The notes beneath the pieces were generated by a model that saw only the letters and a list, made by a program, of their open reading frames with translations, was not told the DNA's origin and did no database searches. From Modestobacter excelsi (lineage in GTDB: Bacteria > Actinomycetota > Actinomycetes > Mycobacteriales > Geodermatophilaceae): a stretch of DNA of 64,000 nucleotides. The position numbers were made by a program, and so were the translations under genes. This document shows, piece by piece, positions 50,966 through 61,150 of the stretch. The number at the start of each line of letters is the position of its first letter. Within the stretch, counting starts at the first letter, position 1. Location of the stretch: contig NZ_SJEX01000004.1 of the NCBI RefSeq assembly GCF_005930495.1, positions 1-64,000 on the forward strand. The letters run 5' to 3'.

Positions 50966-52582
50966 TCAGCCCGCGGCGGTGACGGCGACCTCGGCCAGGT
51001 CGGCCTGGAAGCCGTCCGGGACGCCGGTCAGGCCGGTGACCCACACCAGCACGTAGCGGGCCGTCACGGGGGCGCTGAAGGCGATGTCGTCGGTGCCGGC
51101 CAGCGTGGCCGTGCCCGCGACCGGGAAGGCCTCCAGGTCGCCGTCGGGGCTGCTGCCGGTGCGCACCTGGACGGTGGAGCCGGGCAGCGTGGTGGTGAGC
51201 CTGACGCCGGCCAGCGCCTGGTCGCTGCCCAGGTCGTACACGACGCCGACGCCGGGCTTGAGGTTGCCGAAGGCCGCCCTGCGGTAGGTCACGGTCGACC
51301 ACGCGGTCGCGGGGTCGCCGTCGACGCTGAGCTGCACGTCGTCGTCGTTGTCCGGGTCGCCGTCGCCGAAGGGGTCGTAGATCGTCGCGGTAGTCACCGG
51401 GACGGCGGCGCCGGCCACCGGGGCGGCCGCGCTGCTCGGCGCGGAGGCGGACGTCGTGCCGGTACCGGCGCCGGCGGAGGCGCTCGGGGTGGACCCCTCC
51501 TGGTCGACGCTGCCGGCCACGGACAGCACGTTGTTGCCGAACCACAGCGCGAAGGCGATCACCAGGGCGAGCGCGAGCAGCGGCAGCCCGACGACGGCCA
51601 GCCTCCGGCGCGCGCTCGTCGCGGCGCGGCGCCCGTCGACGGGTGCGTCCTCGTCGGTGGCGAAGGTCTCGCCCCAGTCGAGGTCGTCCTCCTCGGCGGC
51701 GGGTGCGGCGGGCCGGGACGGGAACGGCCGGCCGGGCACCGCACCGGGCACCGGGGGCAGGGCGCCCCGCTCCAGGCGCACCGGCCCGTCGTCCGGGGCG
51801 TCCTCCCGGCGCTCGCGGAGCCGGCGCATCCAGCCGCTGTCGGTGTACCCGTCGGGCCGGACGGCCTCCTGCGGGCCGGTGCCCGGCCGGGGCGGCACGG
51901 CGAGCAGCGCCACCATGGTGCTGACGTTGGACAGCCCGGTGGCCGGGTCGTCGGACCGCGCCCGGCGGACCAGGGCGGCCAGGTCGGGTGAGGCGATGCC
52001 GGCGCGGCCGGCGTCCTGGGGCCGGGAGCCGGTGAGGCAGAGCTCCAGCAGCGCGCCCAGGGCGGCGATGTCGCCCTTCTCGGTGCCGCTGGCCGCGGGG
52101 ACCGACAGCAGCCCGACCAGCCCGCCGGGCCGGAGCACCACGTGCTCGGGGGTCAGCCCGCCGACCGCCAGGCCGACCCGGTGCGCCTCGGCGACGCCCT
52201 CGGCGAGGCGGCGCACCAGCGACCGGGCCTCGCGCTCGGGCAGTGGGCCGTCGGTGGCCAGCCGGTCGGAGAGCCGGGTGCCCTCGATCCACTCGTTGAC
52301 CACGTAGGCGGCGCCGCCGGGCTCGGTGCCCCCGGTGCCCTCGGCGGCGTCGTAGACCATCGCCAGGGCCGGGGTGGCCAGCCCGCCGGCGGTCAGCGCG
52401 CGGGTGATCCACTCCCGGGCGGCCGGGCCGCCGGGGGTGTGCACCCGCAGCGCCACGTCGCGGTTGAGCACCCGGTCACGGGCGCGCCAGGAACGGATGA
52501 CCCCGGTGGGGGTCTCCTCGTCGGGGGCCACCTGGTCGAGCGGGCGGTAGCGGTCGGGCAGGCCCGTTGTCGTCGACGTCAC
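50966..52582 (-). CDS. membrane pseudokinase with extracytoplasmic discoidin-like domain
   Basis: 538 residues. Kinase-like fold (about 10-240) with strand [12 protein letters not shown] and helix [15 protein letters not shown], but the catalytic loop reads [10 protein letters not shown] (no HRD Asp) and no DFG is present. Then an acidic/Pro linker, one membrane helix (about 322-343), a Ser/Thr/Ala stalk, and a C-terminal domain with [31 protein letters not shown]-type discoidin/NPCBM features. This is the C-terminal half of mycobacterial MviN (Rv3910), where it is phosphorylated and binds FhaA; here it is a separate gene right after murJ. GTG start, weak ribosome site. Confidence 0.87.
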   Translation of the reverse strand: MTSTTTGLPDRYRPLDQVAPDEETPTGVIRSWRARDRVLNRDVALRVHTPGGPAAREWITRALTAGGLATPALAMVYDAAEGTGGTEPGGAAYVVNEWIEGTRLSDRLATDGPLPEREARSLVRRLAEGVAEAHRVGLAVGGLTPEHVVLRPGGLVGLLSVPAASGTEKGDIAALGALLELCLTGSRPQDAGRAGIASPDLAALVRRARSDDPATGLSNVSTMVALLAVPPRPGTGPQEAVRPDGYTDSGWMRRLRERREDAPDDGPVRLERGALPPVPGAVPGRPFPSRPAAPAAEEDDLDWGETFATDEDAPVDGRRAATSARRRLAVVGLPLLALALVIAFALWFGNNVLSVAGSVDQEGSTPSASAGAGTGTTSASAPSSAAAPVAGAAVPVTTATIYDPFGDGDPDNDDDVQLSVDGDPATAWSTVTYRRAAFGNLKPGVGVVYDLGSDQALAGVRLTTTLPGSTVQVRTGSSPDGDLEAFPVAGTATLAGTDDIAFSAPVTARYVLVWVTGLTGVPDGFQADLAEVAVTAAG

Positions 52583-52652
52583 GGACGCTGCCGACCCCCT
52601 GCTCGCTCGTTGCCGGGGACGGCGTCCCCGGGTCGGGCGCCGGACACCCGCG

Positions 52653-54623
52653 TCACCGTGAGCGCCCGAGCCGCGCCCGGACGCCGGCCACCGCGTCCCG
52701 CAGCTCCGGGACGCCGACCAGCACGGCACCCGCGACCACCGCGCTGCCGATGACAACGGTACCCAGGACCACGGCCCCGAGCGACCCCGGCACCGACTCG
52801 CCGAGCGACCGGCCGGCCAGCGACACCGCAGCCCAGCCCAGCACCCCGGCGACCACCGAGACCATCGCCATCCGGGCCACCGTGCGGGCGGCGTCCGGAC
52901 CGCTGCGCACCCCGAGCGTGCGGCGCAGCGCGATGCTGCCGGCCAGCCAGCCCATCAGGTAGGTGGTGCTGGTGGCGATCATCAGGCCGGCGACGACGTG
53001 CTCGGGCTCCACCACGGCCGGCACGAGCAGCAGCAGCGGCACCCGGACGGCGACCATCGCCAGCTGGATGAAGGTGGGCGTGCGGGCGTCCTTCATGGCG
53101 TAGAAGACGCGCAGCTGCAGCAGGGTGACCGCCATCGGCAGCAACCCGAAGGCGCCCCAGGCCAGGGCGACGCCGATGGCGTGCGCCTGGTCGACGCTGG
53201 TGTTGCCGTAGGCGAAGGCCACCGTCGCCACCGCCGGGCCGAGCACCACCAGCACCGCGGTGACCGGCAGCAGACCGGTCGCCGAGAGCCGGGTGCCCAG
53301 GGTCAGGTCGGCGACCACCCCGTCGAGGTCGTGCCGGGCCGCGGCCCGGCTCATCCGGGGCAGCAGCGCGGTGAGCAGCGCGACGCCGATGATCCCGTAG
53401 GGCATCTGGAACAGCAGGCTGGCGATGGCGAACGCGCTGGAGCCCAGCCCGCCGTCCCGCTGGGCGGCGTTGGCGATCCGCATGGCCACGATGACGCCGA
53501 CCTGGCTGATGGCGGCGTAGCCGACCACCCACAGCCCCAGCGAGCCGGCCTCCTTCAGGCCGGTCCCGCGCAGCCCCCAGCGGGGGCGCAGCGGCACGCC
53601 CGCCTTCCTCAGCAGCGGGAGCAGCACCAGCGACTGCACGGCGATGCCGGCGGTCGTGCCGATGCCGAGCAGCCACACCTGGTAGTCGCTGATCGTGGCC
53701 GGGCCGAGGTCACCGGGGCCGCTGGCGGCGATGAACAGGAACCCGGTGGCGATCACCACGACGTTGTTGAGCACCGGCGCCCACGCGGGGGGACCGAAGA
53801 CACCGCGCGAGTTGAGGATCGCCGTGGCCAGCGCACCCAGCCCGTAGAAGACGATCTCCACGAGCAGCAGCCGGGCCAGCCAGTTGGCGAGGTCCACCTG
53901 GTCGTCGTCGCCGGCGATCCCCGACAGCCGGGTGAGCAGCGGCGCGGCCAGCACCGCCAGGCCGGTCATCACCACCAACCCGGCGGTCGCGATGGTCAGC
54001 AGCCGCTGGGCGTAGCCCACCCCGCCGTCGTCGTCCTTCTCCTGGGCGAAGACCAGCAGCGGCACGACGACGGAGGACAGGACGCCCCCCAGCAGCAGCT
54101 CGTAGACCAGGTTGGGCAGCGTGTTCGCGGTGTTGTACGCGTCGTTGACGGCGAGGACGCCGAGGGCAGCGGCGATGACGACGGTGCGCAGCAGGCCGGT
54201 GAGCCGGCTGACCAGCGTGGCCACCGCCATGGTCCCGGCGGCCCGGAGGATCCCGCCGCTCGCGCCGGGACGGCCCTCCCGCAGCTCGGTCGCCGCGGCG
54301 TCCTCCTCGTCCGGGACCTGACGGACCGGCGGGAAGGCGGGGATGAGCTGGGTGTCGTCGGGCCCGGGCACGAACCGGCGCACCCGGGTCGGCGGCGGTA
54401 CCGGGGGCAGGCCGGTGCGCCGGCGGGGTGCGTCGGCGACGGGCGGTGCCTGCCGTGCGGCAGGAGGCGGCACGGGCGGCAGCGGTCGCGGCCGGGCGGC
54501 CGGCGGCCCCGGTTCCGGCGCCGGTGCCGGCACCGGGGTGGTGTTCTTGTACGGCGGCGGGGGCAGCGGGGCCGCCGGCCGCGGCCGCTCGCCCGCCGGC
54601 ACGTCGGTCCTCGGCTCGCTCAC
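52653..54623 (-). CDS. murJ: lipid II flippase MurJ (MviN)
   Basis: 656 residues. A Pro-rich cytoplasmic N-terminus (about 1-120) leads into 14 predicted membrane helices of the MOP superfamily, with TLVSRLTGLLRTVVIAAALG, NTLPNLVYELLLGG, YGLGALATAILNSRG, FQMPYGIIGVALLTALLPRMS and RVFYAMKDARTPTF. It flips lipid II for peptidoglycan. GTG 54623 overlaps the DUF6049 stop (GTGA). It ends before a separate pseudokinase gene that Mycobacterium has fused to MurJ. Confidence 0.94.
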   Translation of the reverse strand: MSEPRTDVPAGERPRPAAPLPPPPYKNTTPVPAPAPEPGPPAARPRPLPPVPPPAARQAPPVADAPRRRTGLPPVPPPTRVRRFVPGPDDTQLIPAFPPVRQVPDEEDAAATELREGRPGASGGILRAAGTMAVATLVSRLTGLLRTVVIAAALGVLAVNDAYNTANTLPNLVYELLLGGVLSSVVVPLLVFAQEKDDDGGVGYAQRLLTIATAGLVVMTGLAVLAAPLLTRLSGIAGDDDQVDLANWLARLLLVEIVFYGLGALATAILNSRGVFGPPAWAPVLNNVVVIATGFLFIAASGPGDLGPATISDYQVWLLGIGTTAGIAVQSLVLLPLLRKAGVPLRPRWGLRGTGLKEAGSLGLWVVGYAAISQVGVIVAMRIANAAQRDGGLGSSAFAIASLLFQMPYGIIGVALLTALLPRMSRAAARHDLDGVVADLTLGTRLSATGLLPVTAVLVVLGPAVATVAFAYGNTSVDQAHAIGVALAWGAFGLLPMAVTLLQLRVFYAMKDARTPTFIQLAMVAVRVPLLLLVPAVVEPEHVVAGLMIATSTTYLMGWLAGSIALRRTLGVRSGPDAARTVARMAMVSVVAGVLGWAAVSLAGRSLGESVPGSLGAVVLGTVVIGSAVVAGAVLVGVPELRDAVAGVRARLGRSR

Positions 54624-56914
54624 ACCGGGCTCCGGGTGGGCGGCACGGCGGCGTCCAGCGGGGACTGGTCCTCCGGCTCGCCGCGGCGGCGCTTGAGCAC
54701 GAAGCGCACCGCCCGGCGCAGGAACAGCAGCGCCAGCAGGGCCGCCGCGCCGAAGGTGATGCCGAGGGTGATCCAGCCGTAGGCCGTGCTCTTCACCTGC
54801 ATCGTCACGGCCTCGCCGAGCGGGCCGCCGCCGGGCGTGGTCAGTCGCGCGCTGACCGCGAAGCCGCCGGACTGCCGCACGTGCGCGGGGACCTGCAGCG
54901 GCGTGCGCGAGGAGGGCTGCAGCGTGGTGACCCCGATGTCGTCGGTCGTCAGGCCCACGTTGCCGCGGGTGCGCAGCTCCAGCCGCACCTCGACGGCGAA
55001 CGGCAGGTCGTTCTGCACGGTGAGCACCAGCGGGGCGTCGCTGGAGGCCAGGCTGTAGGTGCCGTCGACCGGCGACAGCAGGGTCACCTGGGCGCGCAGG
55101 TGGGCGACGGTGTCCCGCAGGTCCGCCGCGGCGGCGGCGAACCCCTCGTCGTCCCCGCGCCACTCGGCGGAGCCGGTCCGGGCGATCGCCGCGTCGTAGC
55201 CGGCGAGCACGGTGTCCGGGTCGCCGACGACGGCGGCCGCGAAGTCGTCGCGGACCCGGGAGGTCTCGGCGATCTCGGTCATCCCCTCGGCCGGGAGGAC
55301 GGCGGTGCTGGCCACCAGGTCGCCGGTGGCCACCTCCGGCCCGGTGGTCAGCGCGTCCACCGGGACGGCCGCCAGCCACGGCTGGCTGACGGTGTCGGCC
55401 ATCATCGCCGTGACGACGGCCGGGTCCGGGTCCACCGCGCGGGGCGGGGCGACGAGCACGGTCTGCTGCGTGCCGGCCTCCCGCGCGGCCAGCTGGCGGC
55501 TCAGCGCCCCCAGCTCGGCCAGGTAGCGCTGCTCGGTGAGCCGGCCCACGCCGGAGTCGGGGGTGGCCTCGGCGACGATCCCGGTGAGCCGGCTGTCGGC
55601 GACCAGCGTCGTCACGTCGCCGGAGGCGGCGTGCTGGCTGCTGCGGGCGGCGGCGGGCGCACCGCCGGCGCCGACGGCCTGCTCGCCGTCGGACAGGCCC
55701 TCGTCGGACAGCACGACGATGTCCACCCCGCCGGCCTGCAGCGTGTCCAGGGTGGGGCCGGACAGCGCGCCGCCGGCCGCCCACGCCAGGTCGGTCCGCG
55801 GCGCGACGCCGAGCACCTCGCGGACGATCGCCGCTCCCGCGCCGGTCCCCGCCGCGCCGTCGGTGCTGCCGGCGGTCGGGTCGGCCGGGGTCAGCGCACC
55901 CCCGTCGTCGGCGGGCTGCTGAGCGGTGCCCTCGGCCGTGCCGGGCAGGCTGCGGGTGACGACCGCCGACTGGCCGGTGGCCACCAGCGCGTCGGCGTCG
56001 ACGTCGGCGTAGGGCAGCGCGACGACCGGGTGCTCCCCGGCGACGGCGCGCAGCCGGTCGAGCAGCTCCCCGGCGTCCGCGGTGCCGGTGCCGTCGTCGT
56101 CCCCGACGGTGTAGGGACCGGCCGCCATCAGCGACAGCTCCTCGAGCAGTGCGGGGTCCACGGCCAGGGTCACCGGGACCGCCGGGTCGGTCTCGGCCGG
56201 ATCGGCGCCGGGGACCGTCGGCAGCTGCTCGACCACCCGGACGACGCGGTCCAGCCGGCCGCCGTCGGCCACCTCGCCGGCCAGGTCATCGTCGGCGAAC
56301 CGGCCGGTCGCGTCGCGGTGCGGGCGGTCGGTGATCGGCCAGAGCCAGGCCACCGAGGTGCGGGCGGTGGGCAGCGGCGGGCCGACCACGACGTGGGTGG
56401 AGAGCTGACCGACCCGCTCCGGGCCGCCGTCCTCGCGGGTGCCGTTGAGGTTGACCAGCACCGGGTAGACGCCGTCGGCGGTGAGCTGCAGGACGTCCGC
56501 GGTGGTCGTGTAGTCGAAGGACAGCGAGCGGCCCGGCTCGAGGTCGCCGGGGACCTCGAGGAAGGGCGCCGTCACGGTGGTCGCCTCGCTGGGGTCGGCC
56601 AGCTCGCCGACCAGCGCGTCCCGGGTGGTCAGGACGTCGCCGCGCTGCACCCGGACCGACAGGTCCGACCAGGTCTCGGTGCTGTCGTTGACCAGGGTGC
56701 CGCTGACCTCGATCGGGGAACCGGGGACGACGGTGCGGGGCTCGAGCCGGTCCACCGTGATCTGCACCGGGCGGCCGTCGGGTGCACCGTCCGGCGCCGG
56801 GGCAGCCGCGGCCGGCGCCGCCGGCAGCCCGGCCAGCAGCGCGGCGCCGGCGACCAGCAGCAGGGCGGGGGTCGAGGGGCGGCCGTCGGCGCGGCCGGCG
56901 GCCCGCCGTCTCAC
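54620..56914 (-). CDS. DUF6049 secreted/membrane-anchored protein
   Basis: 764 residues: signal peptide (basic start, hydrophobic 17-37, AAAAPAP cleavage region), a large extracytoplasmic region with Ig-like or CARDB-like beta segments ([18 protein letters not shown]) and an internal alpha/beta part, and a C-terminal membrane helix (about 708-730) with a basic cytoplasmic tail [14 protein letters not shown]. Family of unknown function next to murJ in actinobacteria; a cell-wall role is inferred from that linkage. GTG 56914 overlaps the NUDIX stop. Confidence 0.85.
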   Translation of the reverse strand: MRRRAAGRADGRPSTPALLLVAGAALLAGLPAAPAAAAPAPDGAPDGRPVQITVDRLEPRTVVPGSPIEVSGTLVNDSTETWSDLSVRVQRGDVLTTRDALVGELADPSEATTVTAPFLEVPGDLEPGRSLSFDYTTTADVLQLTADGVYPVLVNLNGTREDGGPERVGQLSTHVVVGPPLPTARTSVAWLWPITDRPHRDATGRFADDDLAGEVADGGRLDRVVRVVEQLPTVPGADPAETDPAVPVTLAVDPALLEELSLMAAGPYTVGDDDGTGTADAGELLDRLRAVAGEHPVVALPYADVDADALVATGQSAVVTRSLPGTAEGTAQQPADDGGALTPADPTAGSTDGAAGTGAGAAIVREVLGVAPRTDLAWAAGGALSGPTLDTLQAGGVDIVVLSDEGLSDGEQAVGAGGAPAAARSSQHAASGDVTTLVADSRLTGIVAEATPDSGVGRLTEQRYLAELGALSRQLAAREAGTQQTVLVAPPRAVDPDPAVVTAMMADTVSQPWLAAVPVDALTTGPEVATGDLVASTAVLPAEGMTEIAETSRVRDDFAAAVVGDPDTVLAGYDAAIARTGSAEWRGDDEGFAAAAADLRDTVAHLRAQVTLLSPVDGTYSLASSDAPLVLTVQNDLPFAVEVRLELRTRGNVGLTTDDIGVTTLQPSSRTPLQVPAHVRQSGGFAVSARLTTPGGGPLGEAVTMQVKSTAYGWITLGITFGAAALLALLFLRRAVRFVLKRRRGEPEDQSPLDAAVPPTRSPV

Positions 56915-57387
56915 GCGCTGTCGGCCAGCAGGCCCGGCGCGCGCTCCACCAGCGCGCGCTCGTCGGCATAGGCCAGCCGCCCACCCAGTTCGGTCAGCGG
57001 CACCCAGGCGACCTCGGTGACCTCCACGTCGGCGTCGGAGAGCGCGCCCCCGACAGCCCGCAGCAGGAAGTGGTGCACCGTCTTGTGCACCCGCCGGCCG
57101 TCGGCGACGAACCAGAAGTCGATGATCCCGAGCGGGGCGACCACCTCGCCGAGGATCCCGGTCTCCTCGGCCACCTCGCGGACGGCGGTGTCCTCGGGCG
57201 TCTCGCCCTCCTCGATGTGCCCCTTGGGGAGGGACCAGAGCAGGCGGCCACGGCGGTCGGTGCGGCCGATCAAGGCCGCGCGCGGGCCGGTGCCGTCGTC
57301 ATCGGCGACCACCAGACCTCCGGCCGAGGTCTCGTCGACCCGGCGCAGCCGGCGGCCGGGGCGCTGCCGCCCGCCCGTCCCAGCCAT
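56911..57387 (-). CDS. NUDIX hydrolase
   Basis: 158 residues. Nudix box complete as [23 protein letters not shown] preceded by WSLPK; all catalytic glutamates are present. N-terminal [10 protein letters not shown] strand is typical of MutT-like proteins. Substrate (oxidised nucleotide, dinucleoside polyphosphate or other) cannot be told. ATG 57387 has no clear Shine-Dalgarno and may be nearly leaderless. Overlaps DUF6049; divergent from pcnA with a short spacer. This murJ-DUF6049-NUDIX-pcnA layout is conserved in actinobacteria. Confidence 0.9.
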   Translation of the reverse strand: MAGTGGRQRPGRRLRRVDETSAGGLVVADDDGTGPRAALIGRTDRRGRLLWSLPKGHIEEGETPEDTAVREVAEETGILGEVVAPLGIIDFWFVADGRRVHKTVHHFLLRAVGGALSDADVEVTEVAWVPLTELGGRLAYADERALVERAPGLLADSA

Positions 57388-57445
57388 GCCAGGAGGGTAG
57401 CGCGCGCGACGGCCCGTACCCGGCTGGCCACTACCCTCGACCGTC

Positions 57446-58948
57446 GTGTCCGCAGAGCCGCCCCGCCGTCCCGAGCCCCTGCCCGTCCCGCCGGCGGTGC
57501 AGCAGACGGTGCGCGACCTGGTCGAGGTCTCCCCCGTGCTGGTCGAGCTCGGCCGGCGCTTCACCGCCGCCGGTCACCAGGTCCACCTCGTCGGTGGCTC
57601 GGTGCGGGACGCCCTGCTCGCCGCCGGGTCGACCGGCGCGCCCGTGGCCCCCGGTGACCTCGACCTGACCACCGACGCGCGACCGGAGCAGACCCTCCAG
57701 GTGCTGCGCGGGTTCGCCAGTTCCACGTGGAACACCGGGATCGCGTTCGGCACCGTCGGGGCCGAGGTGCGCGGCGAGCGGGTGGAGATCACCACCTTCC
57801 GGGCCGACCGGTACGACCGCGAGTCCCGCAACCCGGAGGTCGCCTGGGGCACCTCCCTGGTCGACGACCTCGCCCGCCGCGACTTCACCGTCAACGCGAT
57901 GGCCGTCTCGCTGGGCCCCGACCGCACCGTCACCGACCCCTTCGGCGGTCTCGGCGACCTGCTGGCCCGGCGGCTGCGCACCCCCGGGACGGCGGTGGAG
58001 TCCTTCGCCGACGACCCGCTGCGGATGCTGCGGGCGGTCCGCTTCGTCGCCCAGCTCGGGCTCACGCCGGACGACGAGGTGGTGGCCGCGATGACGTCGC
58101 TGGCTCCCGAACTCGGCCGGATCACCGCCGAGCGGGTGCAGCACGAGTTCTCCCGCACGCTGCTGAACCCGCAGCCGCGGGCGGCGCTCGAGCTGTTCGT
58201 CGGCACCGGGCTGGCCGACGTCGTCCTGCCCGAGCTGTCCGCGCTGCGGATGGAGATCGACGAGCACCACCAGCACAAGGACGTCTACACGCACTCGCTG
58301 ACCGTGCTGGACCAGGCGATCGCGCTGGAGGTGGCGGGAGCGCGAGCGGGCACCGACACGGAGGGGTCGCCGGACCTGGTGCTGCGGCTGGCGGCGCTGC
58401 TGCACGACATCGGCAAGCCCGCCACCCGCCGGCACGAGGCCCGCGGCCGGGTCTCCTTCCACCACCACGAGGTGGTCGGCGCCAAGCTGGTGCGCAAGCG
58501 GTTGACCGCGCTGAAGTACCCCAAGGACGTCGTCGAGGCGGTCTCCCGGCTGACCTTCCTGCACCTGCGCTTCCACGGCTACGCCGACGGCCAGTGGACC
58601 GACTCCGCCGTCCGGCGCTACGTCACCGACGCCGGCGACCTCCTCCCCCGGCTGCACAAGCTGGTCCGCTCGGACTCCACCACCCGCAACAGGAAGCGGG
58701 CGGCGGCGCTGTCGGCGACCTACGACTCGCTGGTCGAGCGGATCGCCGAGCTGGCGGCGGCCGAGGACCTCGGCCGGATCCGGCCCGACCTCGACGGCAA
58801 CCGGATCATGGAGCTGCTCGGCATCTCCCCCGGCCCGGAGGTCGGCCAGGCCTGGCGCTTCCTCAAGGAGCTGCGGCTCGAGCGCGGGCCCCTCGAGCCC
58901 GAGGAGGCCGAGGCCGAGCTGCTCAGCTGGTGGCGTTCGCGCGGGTGA
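57446..58948 (+). CDS. pcnA: CCA tRNA nucleotidyltransferase / poly(A) polymerase family
   Basis: 500 residues. Nucleotidyltransferase head with [11 protein letters not shown] and the metal motif DLDLTTDA, then [10 protein letters not shown], an arm/body region and an HD domain with [12 protein letters not shown] and [10 protein letters not shown]. Adds or repairs the tRNA 3' CCA, needed here since both tRNA genes in the window lack encoded CCA. A parS palindrome lies inside codons ~92-96. GTG start. Its last 26 bases overlap the convergent MFS gene. Confidence 0.94.
   Translation: MSAEPPRRPEPLPVPPAVQQTVRDLVEVSPVLVELGRRFTAAGHQVHLVGGSVRDALLAAGSTGAPVAPGDLDLTTDARPEQTLQVLRGFASSTWNTGIAFGTVGAEVRGERVEITTFRADRYDRESRNPEVAWGTSLVDDLARRDFTVNAMAVSLGPDRTVTDPFGGLGDLLARRLRTPGTAVESFADDPLRMLRAVRFVAQLGLTPDDEVVAAMTSLAPELGRITAERVQHEFSRTLLNPQPRAALELFVGTGLADVVLPELSALRMEIDEHHQHKDVYTHSLTVLDQAIALEVAGARAGTDTEGSPDLVLRLAALLHDIGKPATRRHEARGRVSFHHHEVVGAKLVRKRLTALKYPKDVVEAVSRLTFLHLRFHGYADGQWTDSAVRRYVTDAGDLLPRLHKLVRSDSTTRNRKRAAALSATYDSLVERIAELAAAEDLGRIRPDLDGNRIMELLGISPGPEVGQAWRFLKELRLERGPLEPEEAEAELLSWWRSRG
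57720..57733. promoter_or_regulatory. parS centromere site inside pcnA
   Basis: GTTCCACGTGGAAC, identical to the three other parS copies, embedded in the pcnA coding sequence where it encodes Ser-Ser-Thr-Trp-Asn-Thr. About 14 kb from the parA-proximal pair. Confidence 0.85.
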
Positions 58949-60260
58949 GCGCGAGCGGGGGGTGCTCGGCGCGCTGCGCCTGGCCGCGGGCCCACCGGGC
59001 GAACACGACCGCGGTGAGCAGGTACCCGGCGCCGATCACGACCAGCAGCGGCCAGCTGATCCCCGACGCCGGCAGCAGGAAGGCCCCGGCCAGCAGGGCG
59101 ACCACGAAGAAGACGTTGAAGAGCGTGTCGTAGACGGAGAAGACCCGGCCGCGGAAGTCGTCCTCCACGGCCTCCTGCAGGGTGGTGTCCACGCAGATCT
59201 TGATGCCCTGGGCCACGAAGCCCAGCGTCAGGACGGCGGCCACGACGGCGGGCGGCTCGAACAGCCCACCGAGCACCAGCTGGCCGGCCGCGGCCAGCAC
59301 GAGCATGCCGACCACCCAGGCCGCCTTGCCCCACCGGCGCACCGCCGCGGGGGTGACCGCGGCGGCCAGCAGCGTGCCCGTCGCCCCGGCCGCGAGCACC
59401 TCGGCCAGGCCGGCCAGGCCGCCGGGGAAGAGGCTGGAGCCGTCGGTGAAGGTGTTCCGGTACAGCAGCAGGGTCATCAGCGTCAGCAGCCCGTAGAAGA
59501 CCCGGTGCACGGCCATGACCGAGAGCACCGCCGTCGCCGGCGGGTGCGCGGCCACGTGCCGGGCGCCGGCGAGCATGCCGTGCAGCACGTCCCGGGCGCT
59601 CACCGTGGCGGCCAGCGTCAGGTGGTCCGGGCCGAGGTGGGGACGCCGGAAGCCGGAGACGATCGCCGAGGCCCCCAGGTACGGCACGGCGGAGGCCACG
59701 GCGAGCGTGGCGTAGCCCCCGGGACCTCGGCCGATGAGCTCGGTCGCCCCGATCGCCGCACCGCCGCCGAGCACGGACGCGATCGCCCCGGCCGTCGTCG
59801 ACAGGGCGTTCGCCGAGACCAGCGAGGGCTCGTCGGTGGTGTGCGGCAGCGCGGCCGACAGCGCGGAGAGCACGAACCGGTTGACGGAGAAGACCAGCAG
59901 CCCGGCGACGTAGAACCCGACCCCCTGCACCGCGGCCAGGACCAGCGCAGCGACCGCCAGCACCAGGACGGCGCGGACCACGTTGGCGACCAGCAGCACC
60001 TGCCGGCGGCTCCACCGGTCCAGCCACACCCCGGCGAACGGACCGACGAGCGAGTAGGGCAGCAGCAGCACGGCGAAGCCGGCCGCGACGTCGATCGGGT
60101 CGGCGGCCGACTGCGGGTTGAACAGGACCGTGCCGGCCAGCGCCGCCTGGAAGACGCCGTCGCCGAACTGGGAGGACAACCGGGTCAGCAACAGCCTGCG
60201 GAAGTCCCCGCGGCGGAGCAGGTGGCGCACGGTGGTGGGCGCATGCTGCACCCGCGCCAC
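58923..60260 (-). CDS. MFS transporter
   Basis: 445 residues, 12 predicted membrane helices, with LLLPYSLVGPFAGVWLDRWSRRQVLL in helices 2-3 (the MFS A-motif region) and DDFRGRVFSVYDTLFNVFFVV later. Resembles macrolide/multidrug-efflux MefA-type carriers; substrate unknown. GTG 60260 follows GGGAGG by nine bases, with a second GTG nine bases downstream as alternative. Its 3' end overlaps pcnA by 26 bases, tail to tail; divergent from the YqgE gene. Confidence 0.85.
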   Translation of the reverse strand: MARVQHAPTTVRHLLRRGDFRRLLLTRLSSQFGDGVFQAALAGTVLFNPQSAADPIDVAAGFAVLLLPYSLVGPFAGVWLDRWSRRQVLLVANVVRAVLVLAVAALVLAAVQGVGFYVAGLLVFSVNRFVLSALSAALPHTTDEPSLVSANALSTTAGAIASVLGGGAAIGATELIGRGPGGYATLAVASAVPYLGASAIVSGFRRPHLGPDHLTLAATVSARDVLHGMLAGARHVAAHPPATAVLSVMAVHRVFYGLLTLMTLLLYRNTFTDGSSLFPGGLAGLAEVLAAGATGTLLAAAVTPAAVRRWGKAAWVVGMLVLAAAGQLVLGGLFEPPAVVAAVLTLGFVAQGIKICVDTTLQEAVEDDFRGRVFSVYDTLFNVFFVVALLAGAFLLPASGISWPLLVVIGAGYLLTAVVFARWARGQAQRAEHPPLALTRANATS

Positions 60261-60349
60261 ATTACGTCGCCTCCCCGTGACCGCCAGCCGAGCAGGAGGC
60301 GGGCGCTGCACCGCCCCTCCGGCCCGTCGCTGATGCACACTGGGAGGCG

Positions 60350-61018
60350 ATGAACCCGGTGCCCTCGTCACCCGACCCCGAACGTCGTCCGGCCGGACAG
60401 GCTGCCGGACGACGCCGGCGCGACGCCGTCCCCGTCCTCTCCGTGGGCTCCCTGGACGACGTCCGGCCCGGGTCCCTGCTGATCGCGATGCCCGCGCTCA
60501 CCGACCCGACGTTCGCCGGTGGCGTGGTCTACGTGCTGGACCACTCCGACACCGGCACGATCGGCGTCGTGCTCGGCCAGCCCAGCGAGGTCGGCATCGG
60601 CGACGTCCTGCCCGGTTGGTCGGAGCTGGCCGTGGAGCCGGGGGTCTTCCACGTCGGCGGGCCCTGCGAGACCGACACGGCACTGTGCCTGGCCACCCGC
60701 AGCGGCGAGGGCCCGCTGGACCCCGACAGCGGCCTGCGCCAGGTGGCCGGCCGGGTGCACCTGGTCGACCTCGACGGCGACCCCGACGAGCTGGACGGCG
60801 AGATCGAGGGCCTGCGGGTGTTCGCCGGGTACGCCGGGTGGTCCGCCGGGCAGCTGGCGGTCGAGCTCGCCGAGGGCGCCTGGGCCTGCGTGGAGGGGGA
60901 CCCGGCCGACGTGCTCGCCACGGTCCCCGGCCCGGAGCTGTGGCACGCGGTGCTGCGCCGCCAGTCCGGCCGGCTGGCCGTGCTGTCCACCGCACCGGCG
61001 GACCCCTCCGCGAACTGA
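60350..61018 (+). CDS. YqgE/AlgH family protein (UPF0301)
   Basis: 222 residues. After a basic, poorly conserved start (1-27) comes the YqgE fold: GSLLIAMPALTDPTFAGGVVYVLDHSDTGTIGVVL, VFHVGGPCE and VFAGYAGWSAGQLAVEL, WHAVLRR. Function unsettled. ATG with GGGAGG nearby upstream. Convergent with the lipoprotein gene, a strong stem-loop between them. Confidence 0.9.
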   Translation: MNPVPSSPDPERRPAGQAAGRRRRDAVPVLSVGSLDDVRPGSLLIAMPALTDPTFAGGVVYVLDHSDTGTIGVVLGQPSEVGIGDVLPGWSELAVEPGVFHVGGPCETDTALCLATRSGEGPLDPDSGLRQVAGRVHLVDLDGDPDELDGEIEGLRVFAGYAGWSAGQLAVELAEGAWACVEGDPADVLATVPGPELWHAVLRRQSGRLAVLSTAPADPSAN

Positions 61019-61084
61019 GCCGACGGTCTGCGGCGGGCGGGTGCCACTGGTCGGGAGCGGGTGGACCTGGTAGGAAAGAGGCCG

Positions 61085-61123
61085 CAGGAGGGGGCGGCCT
61101 GGGGAAGAGGCCGCCCCCTCCTG
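61085..61123. terminator. bidirectional terminator between YqgE and lipoprotein genes
   Basis: Perfect 15-bp stem, arms 61085-61099 and 61109-61123, nine-base loop, in the 132-base spacer of two convergent genes. Confidence 0.85.
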
Positions 61124-61150
61124 TCTCGTCTGCAGCCGCCCCGGCTCTGC

